DNA from: an uncultured Verrucomicrobiota bacterium
Lineage (GTDB): Bacteria > Verrucomicrobiota > Verrucomicrobiia > Verrucomicrobiales > Verrucomicrobiaceae
Direction: 5' to 3'
Length of the DNA: 64,000 nt
NCBI GenBank assembly: GCA_903838675.1
Contig: CAILZI010000178.1
Span: 21,296 to 85,295, forward strand
The translations under genes were made by a program, and so were the position numbers. Positions 52,763 through 61,001 of the stretch are shown here, one piece after another (positions within the stretch are counted from its first letter, which is position 1; every line of letters begins with the position of its first letter). The notes beneath the pieces are model-generated. The model had not been told where the DNA came from. It did not search any database and saw nothing but the letters and a program-made list of their open reading frames with translations.

Positions 52763-53051
52763 CGGCGGATAAAGCGGCCCGACTCACCAAAATAGCAAGC
52801 CTGTGTGAAAAATCTAGTAATTATAAACAAATACCTCAGCATTTGAGTTATTTAACTGAGGTTAAGTATTATTGCCACACACTTCAAGCATTTTTCATCA
52901 GTTTTGACGCATCTGAATGATTGTTCAGCAACCGCGAGGTCTTGCTTGCCAGCTCGCCATGACCAGGACCTCAACATTGAATGTCTGCGGAGTCTTTGAA
53001 AATTGGATCCAGCTTGTCAGAAAAAGAATTTCAAACTCCATCAATTTTCCC
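52763..53051. other. Intergenic region without gene
   Basis: AT-richer stretch between the divergent scaffold gene and tRNA-Glu. A 67-residue ORF here reads into the tRNA and is not credible. Presumably holds the promoter of the scaffold operon; I could not pick boxes with confidence. Confidence 0.5.
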
Positions 53052-53079
53052 TTGCGCAATCTTTCTTTGAAAGCACTAT
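53052..53079 (+). promoter_or_regulatory. Sigma70-type promoter of tRNA-Glu
   Basis: TTGCGC (53052-53057) and CACTAT (53074-53079), spacing 16 nt, 27 nt upstream of the tRNA. The layout is like that before tRNA-Asp. Confidence 0.45.
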
Positions 53080-53105
53080 CCCCGCCCGCTCAACCCGAGC
53101 AAAAC

Positions 53106-53180
53106 GACCCCTTCGTCTAGCGGTTAGGACACATCCCTTTCACGGATGCGACACGAGTTCGATTCTCGTAGGGGTCGCCA
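53106..53180 (+). tRNA. tRNA-Glu (TTC)
   Basis: Acceptor arms GACCCCT and AGGGGTC pair. The anticodon stem CATCC/GGATG closes the loop CTTTCAC (anticodon TTC), and the T arm is ACGAGTTCGATTCTCGT. The CCA is encoded at 53178-53180. Confidence 0.96.
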
Positions 53181-53359
53181 CTCTCATCAAGAGAGTGGCG
53201 GCCAAAATGGTTCAACAAAACTTGGACAACGTCTTCAACGCCGCTCCTTGCTTCGGGGATTAATTCTGATGTGAATTGCAGTGGTATTATGTCATGTGAT
53301 TGTCGCTGGAAAATGAAGCTGTGCTGGACACCGCATCTGCATCCGCTAGGCATGCTTGT

Positions 53360-54304
53360 ATGTCTTCTTCAGGCGGCAAGCTTTTCATCACCGGTCACCA
53401 GGGTCTTGTTGGACGCGCATTGATGCGTCACTACGCCGACAAGCCTGAATGGCAGATCATCACCCGCACTCGTGCCGAGCTCGATTTGCGTGATCAGCAT
53501 GCCACGGATGCATTCTTTGCAGCGGAGAAACCAGATCAGGTCATTCTCGCTGCGGCAACTGTCGGCGGCATCAAGGCCAGCTACACCCAGCCGGTCGATT
53601 TCCTGCTCAATAATCTGCAGATTCAAAACAGCGTGCTGTCAGCGGCGCATCGCTTCGACACGAAGAAGCTGCTCTTTCTTGGCAGCACCTGCATCTATCC
53701 CAAGGTGGTGGAAATGCCCATTCGCGAAGACAGCCTCATGACCGGGCCAATGGAGGAGACCAATGCGCCGTACGGAGTCGCCAAGATCGCGGGGATCAAA
53801 CTCTGCCAGGGCTACCGCCATCAGCATGGCCGTGATTTCATCTGCGGCATGCCTGCGAATTTGTACGGCCCCTTTGACAATTTCGATCCCGAACATTCGC
53901 ACGTCCTGCCCTCGCTGATCCGCCGTTTTCACGAAGCCAAGCTTCACAGCAAGCCTTCCGTCACTCTCTGGGGGAGTGGCAAGCCAACGCGTGAGTTCCT
54001 TTTCGTGGATGATCTTGCCTCCGCCTGCGCCTTCCTGCTCGAAAACTACAGCAGCCCTGAAATCATCAACATCGGCACCGGTGCGGAGATCAGCATCCGC
54101 GATGCGGCAGAGGCCATCAAGACGATCATCGGCTACACCGGTGAGATCCTTTGGGACACCACGCAGCCTGACGGCAATCCGCGCCGCTTGCTGGACGTAA
54201 GTCGCATGTCAAAGCTGGGCTGGAAGGCCAGTACCGACTTTCGTGAGGGCGTGGCACGAACCTACCAGTGGTTCCTTGACAACCGGGCCACCGCCCGGGT
54301 GTGA
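53360..54304 (+). CDS. fcl: GDP-L-fucose synthase (NAD-dependent epimerase/dehydratase family)
   Basis: A 314-residue short-chain dehydrogenase read from MSSSGGKLFITGHQGLVGRAL at 53360. It converts GDP-4-keto-6-deoxymannose to GDP-L-fucose with NADPH. Rossmann loop GHQGLVG, LAAATVGGI, FLGSTCIYPK and NAPYGVAKIAGIKLCQGYRHQ (the YxxxK catalytic pair) are all present, and MPANLYGPFDNFDPEHSHVLPSLIRRF is diagnostic of fucose synthases. No gmd gene lies in the window. It likely supplies fucose for surface polysaccharide. The upstream TTG start of the track is not needed. Confidence 0.95.
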   Translation: MSSSGGKLFITGHQGLVGRALMRHYADKPEWQIITRTRAELDLRDQHATDAFFAAEKPDQVILAAATVGGIKASYTQPVDFLLNNLQIQNSVLSAAHRFDTKKLLFLGSTCIYPKVVEMPIREDSLMTGPMEETNAPYGVAKIAGIKLCQGYRHQHGRDFICGMPANLYGPFDNFDPEHSHVLPSLIRRFHEAKLHSKPSVTLWGSGKPTREFLFVDDLASACAFLLENYSSPEIINIGTGAEISIRDAAEAIKTIIGYTGEILWDTTQPDGNPRRLLDVSRMSKLGWKASTDFREGVARTYQWFLDNRATARV

Positions 54305-54343
54305 TCTTGCCTCAGAAGTCTAGCTGGACACGCCAGCACAACA

Positions 54344-55642
54344 ATGCCAATTGAGCCAATGGCCATCCAAGCTTTCCGACCCGTCCTCATCACCCGCAAC
54401 ACTTGTCGTATTTGCGGCTCACGCAGCCTCACCCCTGTTGTCAGTCTTGGGGATCAATTCATTGGCGGTGTTCTCGCGAGCGCGGATGGCAGTGCGCTGA
54501 TTAAACGTAAAGTCCCCCTCGATCTCGTACGCTGCGACCCCTCACAGGATGAAAACGCCTGTGGCCTGGTCCAGATGCGTCACTCCGTGCCGCCGAAGGT
54601 GCTTTATCATCGCTATTACTATGAGTCTGGCATCAACCAGTCCATGATCGACAACCTCACGGGCATCACCCAGCTCGTCGAGCAGACCGTCAGCCTTCGC
54701 GCCAAGGACATCGTTCTCGACATCGGCTGCAATGACGGCACACTGCTCTCCAGCTACAAGACTCAGGGTTTGCGCCACATTGGTATTGATCCTTCGGACG
54801 TCGCCCTGAAAGCCCGCGCCAAAGGCTTTGAAGTCGTGAACGACTTCTTCTCCGCCCGCGCCTTCAAGAGCGTGCACGCCACGGAGAAAGCCCGCGTCGT
54901 CACCAGCATCTCCATGTTCTATGACCTGGAAAACCCGCATGCCTTCGTGCAGGACATCGCCGATGTTCTTGCCAGCGACGGCATCTGGATTCTGGAGCAG
55001 AGCTACCTGCCTGCGATGCTCGACATCAACAGCTTCGACACCATCTGCCACGAGCACTTGGAATATTACTCTCTCGCAGTGCTGGAGCGTCTCTTCGGTG
55101 ATCACGGCCTTGAGGTTATCGATGTTCATCTCAATGATGTGAACGGCGGCAGCTTCCGCCTCGTGGTGGCCAATGCCGGGCAGGTCAAACCTTCCGCAGC
55201 CGCAGCTGCCCGCGTGCAGGATCTCCGCATCCGCGAGTTTGAAATGGCGATCGACTCCGATGCTCCTTACGCCGTCTTCCGCGAAAACATTGAGCGGATC
55301 CGCACCGATCTCACCGCCTTCCTCCAGAAGGCCAAGGCCGAAGGAAAAGTCGTCCATGGCTACGGTGCCTCCACCAAGGGCAGCACCACGCTGCAGTTCT
55401 GCAACGTCACGCCCGACCTCGTTTCTGCCATCGCTGACCGCAATCCGGTCAAATGGGGCAGCTACACCATCGGCACGCACATCAAGATCATTTCCGAAGA
55501 GGAATCCCGCGCCGCCAAGCCCGACTACTACCTCGTGCTGCCCTGGCACTTCATGCCTGAGTTCCTCAAGCGTGAGACCGAATTCCTCGCCCGTGGCGGA
55601 AAATTCGTCGTGCCAATGCCGCAGGTGCATCTGGTTGGTTGA
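54344..55642 (+). CDS. SAM-dependent C-methyltransferase for sugar nucleotides (NovU/TylC3 type)
   Basis: A 432-residue enzyme with three parts. First, a zinc-binding N-domain (TCRICGSRSLTPVVSLGDQF ... CDPSQDENACGLVQMRHSVP). Second, a SAM domain with DIVLDIGCNDGTLLSSYK and HIGIDPSD. Third, a C-terminal domain with VVHGYGASTKGSTTLQFC, as in the Methyltransf_13/_14 architecture of sugar C-methyltransferases. EQSYLPAMLDINSFDTICHEHLEYYS is the conserved active-site strand with the catalytic His/Glu pair. It follows fcl by 39 bp and precedes the exporter gene, so it probably modifies the deoxysugar of a surface glycan. Confidence 0.93.
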   Translation: MPIEPMAIQAFRPVLITRNTCRICGSRSLTPVVSLGDQFIGGVLASADGSALIKRKVPLDLVRCDPSQDENACGLVQMRHSVPPKVLYHRYYYESGINQSMIDNLTGITQLVEQTVSLRAKDIVLDIGCNDGTLLSSYKTQGLRHIGIDPSDVALKARAKGFEVVNDFFSARAFKSVHATEKARVVTSISMFYDLENPHAFVQDIADVLASDGIWILEQSYLPAMLDINSFDTICHEHLEYYSLAVLERLFGDHGLEVIDVHLNDVNGGSFRLVVANAGQVKPSAAAAARVQDLRIREFEMAIDSDAPYAVFRENIERIRTDLTAFLQKAKAEGKVVHGYGASTKGSTTLQFCNVTPDLVSAIADRNPVKWGSYTIGTHIKIISEEESRAAKPDYYLVLPWHFMPEFLKRETEFLARGGKFVVPMPQVHLVG

Positions 55643-55677
55643 ATCAATCTGCCATTGGGCTCGTCTAGTGCACACCC

Positions 55678-57435
55678 ATGGACGACAAGCCCGAGCCAAT
55701 GACCAATCGCAAAGCGCTGGGCCGTCTGCTCACGTTCGCACGGGGGCACTGGCGCATTGCGGCGTGGCAGTTCGCGCTGGCCGTGGCAGGCACCTCGCTC
55801 ATCTTCGTCTTTCCGGGCGTGGTGCGATGGTTCATGGATGAGATCATTCCGCAGAAGCGAAGTGATCTGATCTGGCGTGCCGGCGGACTGGCGCTGCTGG
55901 CCTTCACTCTCCGCGAGGGGCTGTTTTACTGCCGCACCCGGGTGAACTGCACCTTTGAGCAGCGCATGATCACCGATCTGCGCAGCCAGCTGCACCGGAA
56001 GATTGAACTGCTGCCGATGCGCTGGTTTGACCATCAAAGCACCGGCGACATCCTCACCAAACTGGCCGACGACGTGCCGGCGACGCAGCGGGTGATCCTC
56101 GAAGGGATCGAGCAGGGCAGCACTGCCGTGCTGCAAATCGTCATCACCGCCATCGTCATGCTGGTGGCAGACACCCGCCTGGCGCTGCTCGTGCTGGCAC
56201 CCACGCCGTTCATTGCCGCCGGTGGCTGGATCTACTCTCGCTGGGTATCTCCGCGCGCCACCGCCGCCCGCGAAGCCACCAGCAGGCTCAATGCCACGCT
56301 GCACGACACGATCACCGGCATCCGCCAGATCAAGAGCTTTACCGCCGAGGATATGCGGCAGTGGAAATTTCTCGCAGCCAGCCATTCGCTCCAGGAAAAG
56401 CAGACGCGCCTCATGGCCGCGTGGGCCTTCTACGCGCCGTCCATGACGCTGCTTGGGAATGCAGGCCTTGTGCTGCTGCTCTCAGCGGGTTCGTGGTGGT
56501 GTGTGCATGGCAGCATGACACCCGGCCAGTTGATGGAGTTCCTGCTCCTCGTCGGCTTCCTCTACGAGCCCATTGCGCGTCTTCACGGCGTCAATCAAAC
56601 GCTGCTCAACGGCCTCTCCGCCGCCAAGCGCGTCTTCGCCATCCTGGATCGCGAAACCGAGGAGGACCTCGATGCAGGGCAAGCCTTCGGCACCATCCGC
56701 GGCGAGATCGCATTCAACGCCGTCTCCTTCAGCTACCGTGCCGACAAGCCGGTGCTGCAGGAAATCACCCTGCGTGCCGCCCGGCATCAGACCATAGCCA
56801 TCGTTGGGGCCACCGGTTCGGGCAAGAGCACGCTCTTTCAACTGCTGACCCGATTCTACGATCCTCAAAGCGGCACGATCACCCTCGACGGCGTGCCCAT
56901 TCAAAACCTCAGCAAGCGCACCCTTCGCGAGTCCCTCGCCTATGTCACGCAGGAGGCATTTCTCTTCGCGGGCACTGTGCGGGACAATCTCCTCATAGGC
57001 AGATCCAGCGCGACCGATGCAGAGCTCTGGACAGCGCTGCGTGAAGCCTGTGCGGAAGACTTCGTGCAGCGCATCCCTGAAGGCCTCGACGCCGAAGTGG
57101 GGGAGCGCGGAGTGCTGCTCAGCGGCGGCGAGCGCCAGCGCCTCGCCCTGGCGCGCGCCTTCCTCAAAGACGCCCCGATCCTTCTGCTGGATGAAGCCAC
57201 CTCCGCCGTCGATGTGAAGTCCGAGCATCTCATTCAGACCGCACTTGCCAAACTCCGCGCCAACCGCACAAGCCTTGTCATTGCCCACCGTCTGAGCACC
57301 ATCGTCGAGGCGGATGTCATCTATGTGCTGCATCAGGGGCGAATGCTCGCCAGCGGGACGCATGAGGAACTGCTGCAAACCTCCGCTTATTATCGGGAGA
57401 TGGCGGCGCTTGCATTTGACCAAGGCGAGGGCTGA
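55678..57435 (+). CDS. MsbA-like ABC exporter (fused permease and ATPase)
   Basis: A 585-residue half-transporter. Residues ~20-320 are six membrane helices of the ABC exporter type (RWFDHQSTGDILTKLADDV is the conserved coupling region). Then comes the ATPase: VGATGSGKSTLFQLL (Walker A), YVTQEAFLFAGTVRDNLL (Q loop), LSGGERQRLALARA (signature), ILLLDEATSAVD (Walker B) and VIAHRLSTI (H loop). It works as a homodimer in the inner membrane and may flip a lipid A or lipid-linked glycan. It is last of the fcl-methyltransferase-exporter run. Confidence 0.93.
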   Translation: MDDKPEPMTNRKALGRLLTFARGHWRIAAWQFALAVAGTSLIFVFPGVVRWFMDEIIPQKRSDLIWRAGGLALLAFTLREGLFYCRTRVNCTFEQRMITDLRSQLHRKIELLPMRWFDHQSTGDILTKLADDVPATQRVILEGIEQGSTAVLQIVITAIVMLVADTRLALLVLAPTPFIAAGGWIYSRWVSPRATAAREATSRLNATLHDTITGIRQIKSFTAEDMRQWKFLAASHSLQEKQTRLMAAWAFYAPSMTLLGNAGLVLLLSAGSWWCVHGSMTPGQLMEFLLLVGFLYEPIARLHGVNQTLLNGLSAAKRVFAILDRETEEDLDAGQAFGTIRGEIAFNAVSFSYRADKPVLQEITLRAARHQTIAIVGATGSGKSTLFQLLTRFYDPQSGTITLDGVPIQNLSKRTLRESLAYVTQEAFLFAGTVRDNLLIGRSSATDAELWTALREACAEDFVQRIPEGLDAEVGERGVLLSGGERQRLALARAFLKDAPILLLDEATSAVDVKSEHLIQTALAKLRANRTSLVIAHRLSTIVEADVIYVLHQGRMLASGTHEELLQTSAYYREMAALAFDQGEG

Positions 57436-57515
57436 AATCAGGATGCCAAAAAAAGTGGGCGTCGCGGTTCGACGCTTTCCACGCAATGCAGCATCGCGCA
57501 GTTCACCGGCCGCAA

Positions 57516-57550
57516 AAACAAAAACGCCTGAGCGGTTCCACACTCAGGCG
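57516..57550 (-). terminator. Terminator of efp
   Basis: CGCCTGAG (57525-57532) pairs with CTCAGGCG (57543-57550), with TTTTTGTTTTTG following on the minus strand. It lies 28 bp after the efp stop. Confidence 0.83.
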
Positions 57551-57577
57551 TCGGTTGGTTGGATCGGGTCAGCTCAA

Positions 57578-58147
57578 TCAGTTCGAGCGGCCGAGATAGG
57601 TGCCGTCTTCTGTCTTGACGCTGATCTTGTCGCCAGGTCCGATGAAGAGGGGGACCTGCACGCGCATGCCAGACTCCGTGGTGGCTTCCTTGTAAACGTT
57701 GTTGGCGGAGTCGCCCTTCACACCGGCAGGGCTGTCGGTGATGGTCATGATGATGTTTGCAGGCAGTTCGATGCCGGCGACGACGTCATCCGCAAAGACG
57801 ACGAGGTACTTCTGGCCTTCGATCAGGTAGCCGCGGGTCTTGGCGTCGAGCTTGTCTTCACCGATGAGCACGTCTTCAAATGTCTCGGGATGGATGAAGT
57901 GGTAGCCGTCGCCGTCCTTGTAGCTGAACTCGTGGTTGTCTTTGACAAGATTCACGGATTCGAGCGACTCATTCGAAGTCATGCGCAGGTTGTACATCTT
58001 GCCGATGGTGATGCTGCGGACGGACATCTGCACGAACGAGGCCATGCGCGGAGGCGTCTTGAGTTCAGTGTCGGTGACGACGCAAACGTCGTTGTTGTAA
58101 CGGACGGCGTGTCCTTTGCGGAGATTGATAACTGGGGTGGCTGGCAT
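57578..58147 (-). CDS. efp: Translation elongation factor P, non-lysine loop type
   Basis: A 189-residue factor that relieves ribosome stalling at polyproline. The three beta-domains are clear (NLRKGHAVRYNNDVCVVTDTEL; YHFIHPETFEDVLIG; GIELPANIIMTITDSPAGVKGDSANNVYKEATTESGMRVQVPLFIGPGDKISVKTEDGTYLGR). The tip loop of domain I reads LKTPPRMASFVQM where the canonical form has PGKGxAF. The residue usually lysylated is therefore not Lys; an Arg sits at the tip. No epmA, epmB or earP gene is in the window. The repeat-scaffold gene and several exported proteins here are proline-rich, so EF-P should matter in this organism. Confidence 0.94.
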   Translation of the reverse strand: MPATPVINLRKGHAVRYNNDVCVVTDTELKTPPRMASFVQMSVRSITIGKMYNLRMTSNESLESVNLVKDNHEFSYKDGDGYHFIHPETFEDVLIGEDKLDAKTRGYLIEGQKYLVVFADDVVAGIELPANIIMTITDSPAGVKGDSANNVYKEATTESGMRVQVPLFIGPGDKISVKTEDGTYLGRSN

Positions 58148-58268
58148 AAGAGCGTGCTTTCATGGCGAGTTTGGCGTGCTTTGCAAGCGCCGGTTCTCGC
58201 CCCCCGGCGCGGCAACGGGGGCAAAGGAGGATTGATTTCGAGGTCTTTTGGGGCATTTTTTCAACGCC

Positions 58269-58658
58269 ATGAAAGCAAATACATCCTACCTCTCCGGCAA
58301 AGCCGGATTTTGTCTGCTCTGTGTCACCGCAATCCTGAGTTTCACCAGCTGTGATCCCGCCTTTTTTGGTCCGGGCTACGGCGGTGGTTATGGAGCCTAC
58401 GCCCCCGCATACGGTCGCAGCAACTACACCTACTTCCCGCGCTACCAGACGTACTTCCACCCACAGACAAACATGTACCATTACCGCAATGGTAACAATT
58501 GGATGTCAGGCCCGCGTCCATTCGGCGTGAGCCACAACGTGTTTCACAACTCTCCCTCGGTGCCGTTGTTCCTGAACAGCCATCCGCAGTATCATCACAA
58601 CAACGTGATGAATTTGTATCCGCATAATTGGAATGGCAACGGCCGCTGGCACCGCTAG
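58269..58658 (+). CDS. Small exported Tyr/Asn/His/Pro-rich protein, possible lipoprotein
   Basis: A 129-residue protein from the ATG at 58269. The N-terminus (KAGFCLLCVTAILSFTSC) is a signal peptide with a possible lipoprotein cysteine, although Phe in the lipobox is atypical. The mature part is rich in Gly/Tyr near the start (GPGYGGGYGAYAPAYGRSN) and in Asn/His/Tyr later (YFHPQTNMYHYRNGNNW). No family recognised. It is divergent from efp and ends before a strong terminator. Confidence 0.65.
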   Translation: MKANTSYLSGKAGFCLLCVTAILSFTSCDPAFFGPGYGGGYGAYAPAYGRSNYTYFPRYQTYFHPQTNMYHYRNGNNWMSGPRPFGVSHNVFHNSPSVPLFLNSHPQYHHNNVMNLYPHNWNGNGRWHR

Positions 58659-58716
58659 CCGCATGGGCCAAGGTCGCCCGCTGCTGCTGAGAACGCAGCT
58701 GTGGGAGGAATATGAT

Positions 58717-58757
58717 TCAAAAAGGCGCAGGACAGCAAAGTCCTGCGCCTTCTTTTT
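58717..58757. terminator. Bidirectional hairpin terminator
   Basis: AAGGCGCAGGAC pairs with GTCCTGCGCCTT around the loop agcaaa, with AAAAA on the left and CTTTTT on the right. It serves the convergent plus-strand small gene and the minus-strand DUF1552 gene. Confidence 0.87.
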
Positions 58758-58770
58758 GTGACGTTCTCGA

Positions 58771-60087
58771 TTAAGCCAGGTTCAGCGCCCCGCCTGTGCA
58801 AAGCTCCTTCTTGCCGAAGGTCTGCAGGTCGTGGCCCATCGCCTGCGCGACGGACATCCAGAGACGATTGTGCGCGGCTTTCTCAAATTTCAGGCTGCGG
58901 CCCATTTTGAAACCGCATCCGCCACCGATCATGATGTAGGGGATGTTGTCCAGCGTGTGGCTGTTGCCCTTGCCGAGTTCATTGGTCCAGACGAGGAGGG
59001 TGTTGTCCAGCATGCTGCCGCCACCGGTGGCTTCGGGGGTTTCGCTCAGGCGCTTCGCCAGGTAGGCAAACTCACCGGCAAACCATGTGTTGATCTTCAT
59101 CAGCTTTTCATAGCTGTCCTTCTTGTCATCCGGATCGTGCGAGAGGGAGTGGTGGCCTTCCTGGATCCCGAGCCAGCGCATCTGCGCCATGCCCACGGAA
59201 CGCATGTACTGCAGCGTGCCGATACGAGCCATGTCGTTGGCCAGAGAGTTTACCAGCAGGTCGATCTGGATGCGGCTGATTTGCGGCGTGTTGTCGTTCA
59301 CCAGTTCGATGCTCGGGTCCACCTGCGGCACGGGGTGTGCCAGCTTGCCCTGCTTGTCGGCATCGGCCAGGTCCTGCTCCATGCTGCGCACCAGGGTCAT
59401 GTGCTGGTCCAGCAGCGCCTTGTCACGTGCGCTGAGCTTGGACGACACCTTTTTCAAATCTTCGCGCACATCATCCAGGATGCTGACGAGGCTGTCCTTG
59501 TCCTTCATACGGCCATAGACCTTCTTGAGAATCTGGTGCGGATCATCGATCGGCGCCACGGGCTGGTTGCCACCAGCATAACTCATGCGCGTCCACGGGT
59601 CGGCGCGCTCCGGCACCGCCACGCCAAACTCCAGCGAGCCAAAGCGCGTCTTCGTCTCCGCGCGGCTTTGCAGGAAGTTCTTCAGCTCCTGATCGATCGA
59701 GATGTTGCTGGCCCAGCCAGCGGGATTGCCGCCGCCGCCCATGATGTTGCCCTTGAGCAGTTCATCGCAGGTCAGCAGGCAGCTCATGCCGCGCATGTGG
59801 CTGTCGCCATCGCCTCCCACCTTGTTGGCGATGCCATGCAGCACGAGCATCTGTTTCTTGAACGGCTCCAGCGGTTTGAGGATCGATTTGAAGCTGAAAT
59901 CCGCGCCTTCCTGATCCGGCCAAAACTCGTTCGGCAAGGTGCCATTTGGCGAGAACATGATGATCAGCCGCTGCTTCCGCTGCGGGGCAGGGGCACCGGT
60001 GATGCTCGGCAGTCCCGCAAGGAAGGGCAGGGCACCTGCGGAGATGCCGAGATCACGCAGGAATTGGCGGCGGTGAAAGAGTTTCAT
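58771..60087 (-). CDS. Tat-exported DUF1552 family protein
   Basis: A 438-residue protein read from MKLFHRRQFLRDLGISAGALPFLAGLPSI (ATG at 60085-60087), with a Tat-type signal peptide (RRQFL). The body matches DUF1552: RLIIMFSPNGTLPNEFWPDQEG, VLHGIANKVGGDGDSHMRGMSCLLT, LEFGVAVPERADPWTRMSY, NTLLVWTNELGKGNSHTLDNIPYIMIGG. These proteins are characteristic of Planctomycetota and Verrucomicrobiota and usually lie next to a cytochrome-domain DUF1592/1588/1587 gene. No such partner is in this window. Function unknown; the alkaline-phosphatase/sulfatase-like fold is suspected. Confidence 0.93.
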   Translation of the reverse strand: MKLFHRRQFLRDLGISAGALPFLAGLPSITGAPAPQRKQRLIIMFSPNGTLPNEFWPDQEGADFSFKSILKPLEPFKKQMLVLHGIANKVGGDGDSHMRGMSCLLTCDELLKGNIMGGGGNPAGWASNISIDQELKNFLQSRAETKTRFGSLEFGVAVPERADPWTRMSYAGGNQPVAPIDDPHQILKKVYGRMKDKDSLVSILDDVREDLKKVSSKLSARDKALLDQHMTLVRSMEQDLADADKQGKLAHPVPQVDPSIELVNDNTPQISRIQIDLLVNSLANDMARIGTLQYMRSVGMAQMRWLGIQEGHHSLSHDPDDKKDSYEKLMKINTWFAGEFAYLAKRLSETPEATGGGSMLDNTLLVWTNELGKGNSHTLDNIPYIMIGGGCGFKMGRSLKFEKAAHNRLWMSVAQAMGHDLQTFGKKELCTGGALNLA

Positions 60088-60160
60088 GGGGGGCAAGCTG
60101 TCTGAGTGGCTCAATAATAATACCACCGCAGAGGAGCCTATCTAGCACGGAGGCACGGGC

Positions 60161-60238
60161 ATTTATGATTTATGATTTACGATTTTTGATTTCAGAGGCG
60201 GAGTGCATGAGGGTTCTGCCATATCATAAATCATAAAT
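60161..60238. repeat. Perfect 15-bp inverted repeat in an AT-rich spacer
   Basis: ATTTATGATTTATGA (60161-60175) and TCATAAATCATAAAT (60224-60238) are exact inverse complements 48 bp apart. Inside the left arm's continuation the TATGATT-type word recurs with variation (tatgatttacgatttttgatt). It lies in the 185-bp gap between the DUF1552 and DUF1080 genes. Confidence 0.85.
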
Positions 60239-60272
60239 TCCCCCTCCCTTAGTCCCATCATTCTTCCTCAGA

Positions 60273-60875
60273 TCAAGGCACTTCCTTGATCTGAATATGC
60301 CGGTACTCCATCACACCGCGGTCGCCTTCAAGGCCGATGGGGCCGGTGGGAGGCAGTGGGATCGCGAGTTCGAGGTCTTCGCCGTTGCAGGTGGCGTGGG
60401 CTAAGCCGTTCTTTACCTCGACGATGATTTCGTTCCACTCCTGCGGCTTGTACTTCTTCAGTGCCTTGTAGGGGCCTGCGACCAGGTAGTCACGGCACTG
60501 CAGCTGAGGCTTGCGGATGAAGACGCCGCTGTCGGCGTTCACGCTGGCGCGGAACTCCAGCTTCAGGATGAAGTCCTTCGGGAACTCGGCCTGGGTGTAG
60601 ATCTGCCCGGTGAGCTTGTCCATCTCCGTGGGGAAGGTCACGGCGATCACGCCATCCTTCACGATGTAGCGCCCCGCGTCCGCAGCCTCGGTCTTGCCAT
60701 CATGCTTTTCGGTGATGTCGCCCGCATTCGGGTCTTTCTTGTCCGTCTTGGCGCGGAAGCACCAGCCCGTGAGATCCTTGCCGTTGAACAACGAGGTGAA
60801 TCCCGCCTCCGGCTTCCAATCTTCGGCATGCAGGGAGGAAATGGCGAGCGCGAAGAGCAGGGCGATGTGTTTCAT
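60273..60875 (-). CDS. Exported DUF1080 (3-keto-disaccharide hydrolase-type) protein
   Basis: A 200-residue protein with a signal peptide (MKHIALLFALAISSLHAED) and a single jelly-roll domain. FTSLFNGKDLTGWCFRAKTDKK is the family opening, then AEFPKDFILKLEFRASVNADSGVFIRKPQ (the glycan-binding strand pair) and GPIGLEGDRGVMEYRHIQIKEVP at the end. Members cleave 3-ketoglycosides or bind sugars in the periplasm, working with Gfo/Idh dehydrogenases of the type at 3352. Here the gene is isolated from those by distance. Confidence 0.92.
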   Translation of the reverse strand: MKHIALLFALAISSLHAEDWKPEAGFTSLFNGKDLTGWCFRAKTDKKDPNAGDITEKHDGKTEAADAGRYIVKDGVIAVTFPTEMDKLTGQIYTQAEFPKDFILKLEFRASVNADSGVFIRKPQLQCRDYLVAGPYKALKKYKPQEWNEIIVEVKNGLAHATCNGEDLELAIPLPPTGPIGLEGDRGVMEYRHIQIKEVP

Positions 60876-60887
60876 GGTTGTTGAGAA

Positions 60888-61001
60888 TCAGTTCACTAGG
60901 GTTTTCTTCTGCCAGACGGAAAAAAGCAAAACAAAAATCAGCACGAGACCCAGAGATGAAAACTCTGGAATAGGCACATTGCTTATCTGGACAACGGCAG
61001 G
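60888..61001 (-). pseudogene. Orphan PEF/PEP-CTERM-like sorting-signal tail in frame after cysS
   Basis: The cysS stop TAG (61002-61004) is followed in the same frame by 37 sense codons and a TGA. The encoded peptide contains VPIPEFSSLG, then a hydrophobic helix (GLVLIFVLLFSVW) and QKK. This has the order of a C-terminal sorting signal: PEF or PEP motif, transmembrane helix, basic end. No ATG precedes it; a GTG would give only 29 residues. It is either a relic of a lost exported protein, a readthrough extension, or chance. Confidence 0.45.

Noticed and set aside
52917-53120. 67-residue plus-strand ORF in the spacer before tRNA-Glu
   Set aside because: It runs into the tRNA gene and overlaps the promoter; composition is not protein-like.
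54542-55699. 385-residue minus-strand ORF opposite the methyltransferase
   Set aside because: Shadow; the plus-strand frame has clear SAM and zinc motifs.
58831-60105. 424-residue plus-strand ORF opposite the DUF1552 gene
   Set aside because: Antisense shadow produced by the GC-skewed third positions of the DUF1552 gene; no recognisable domain.
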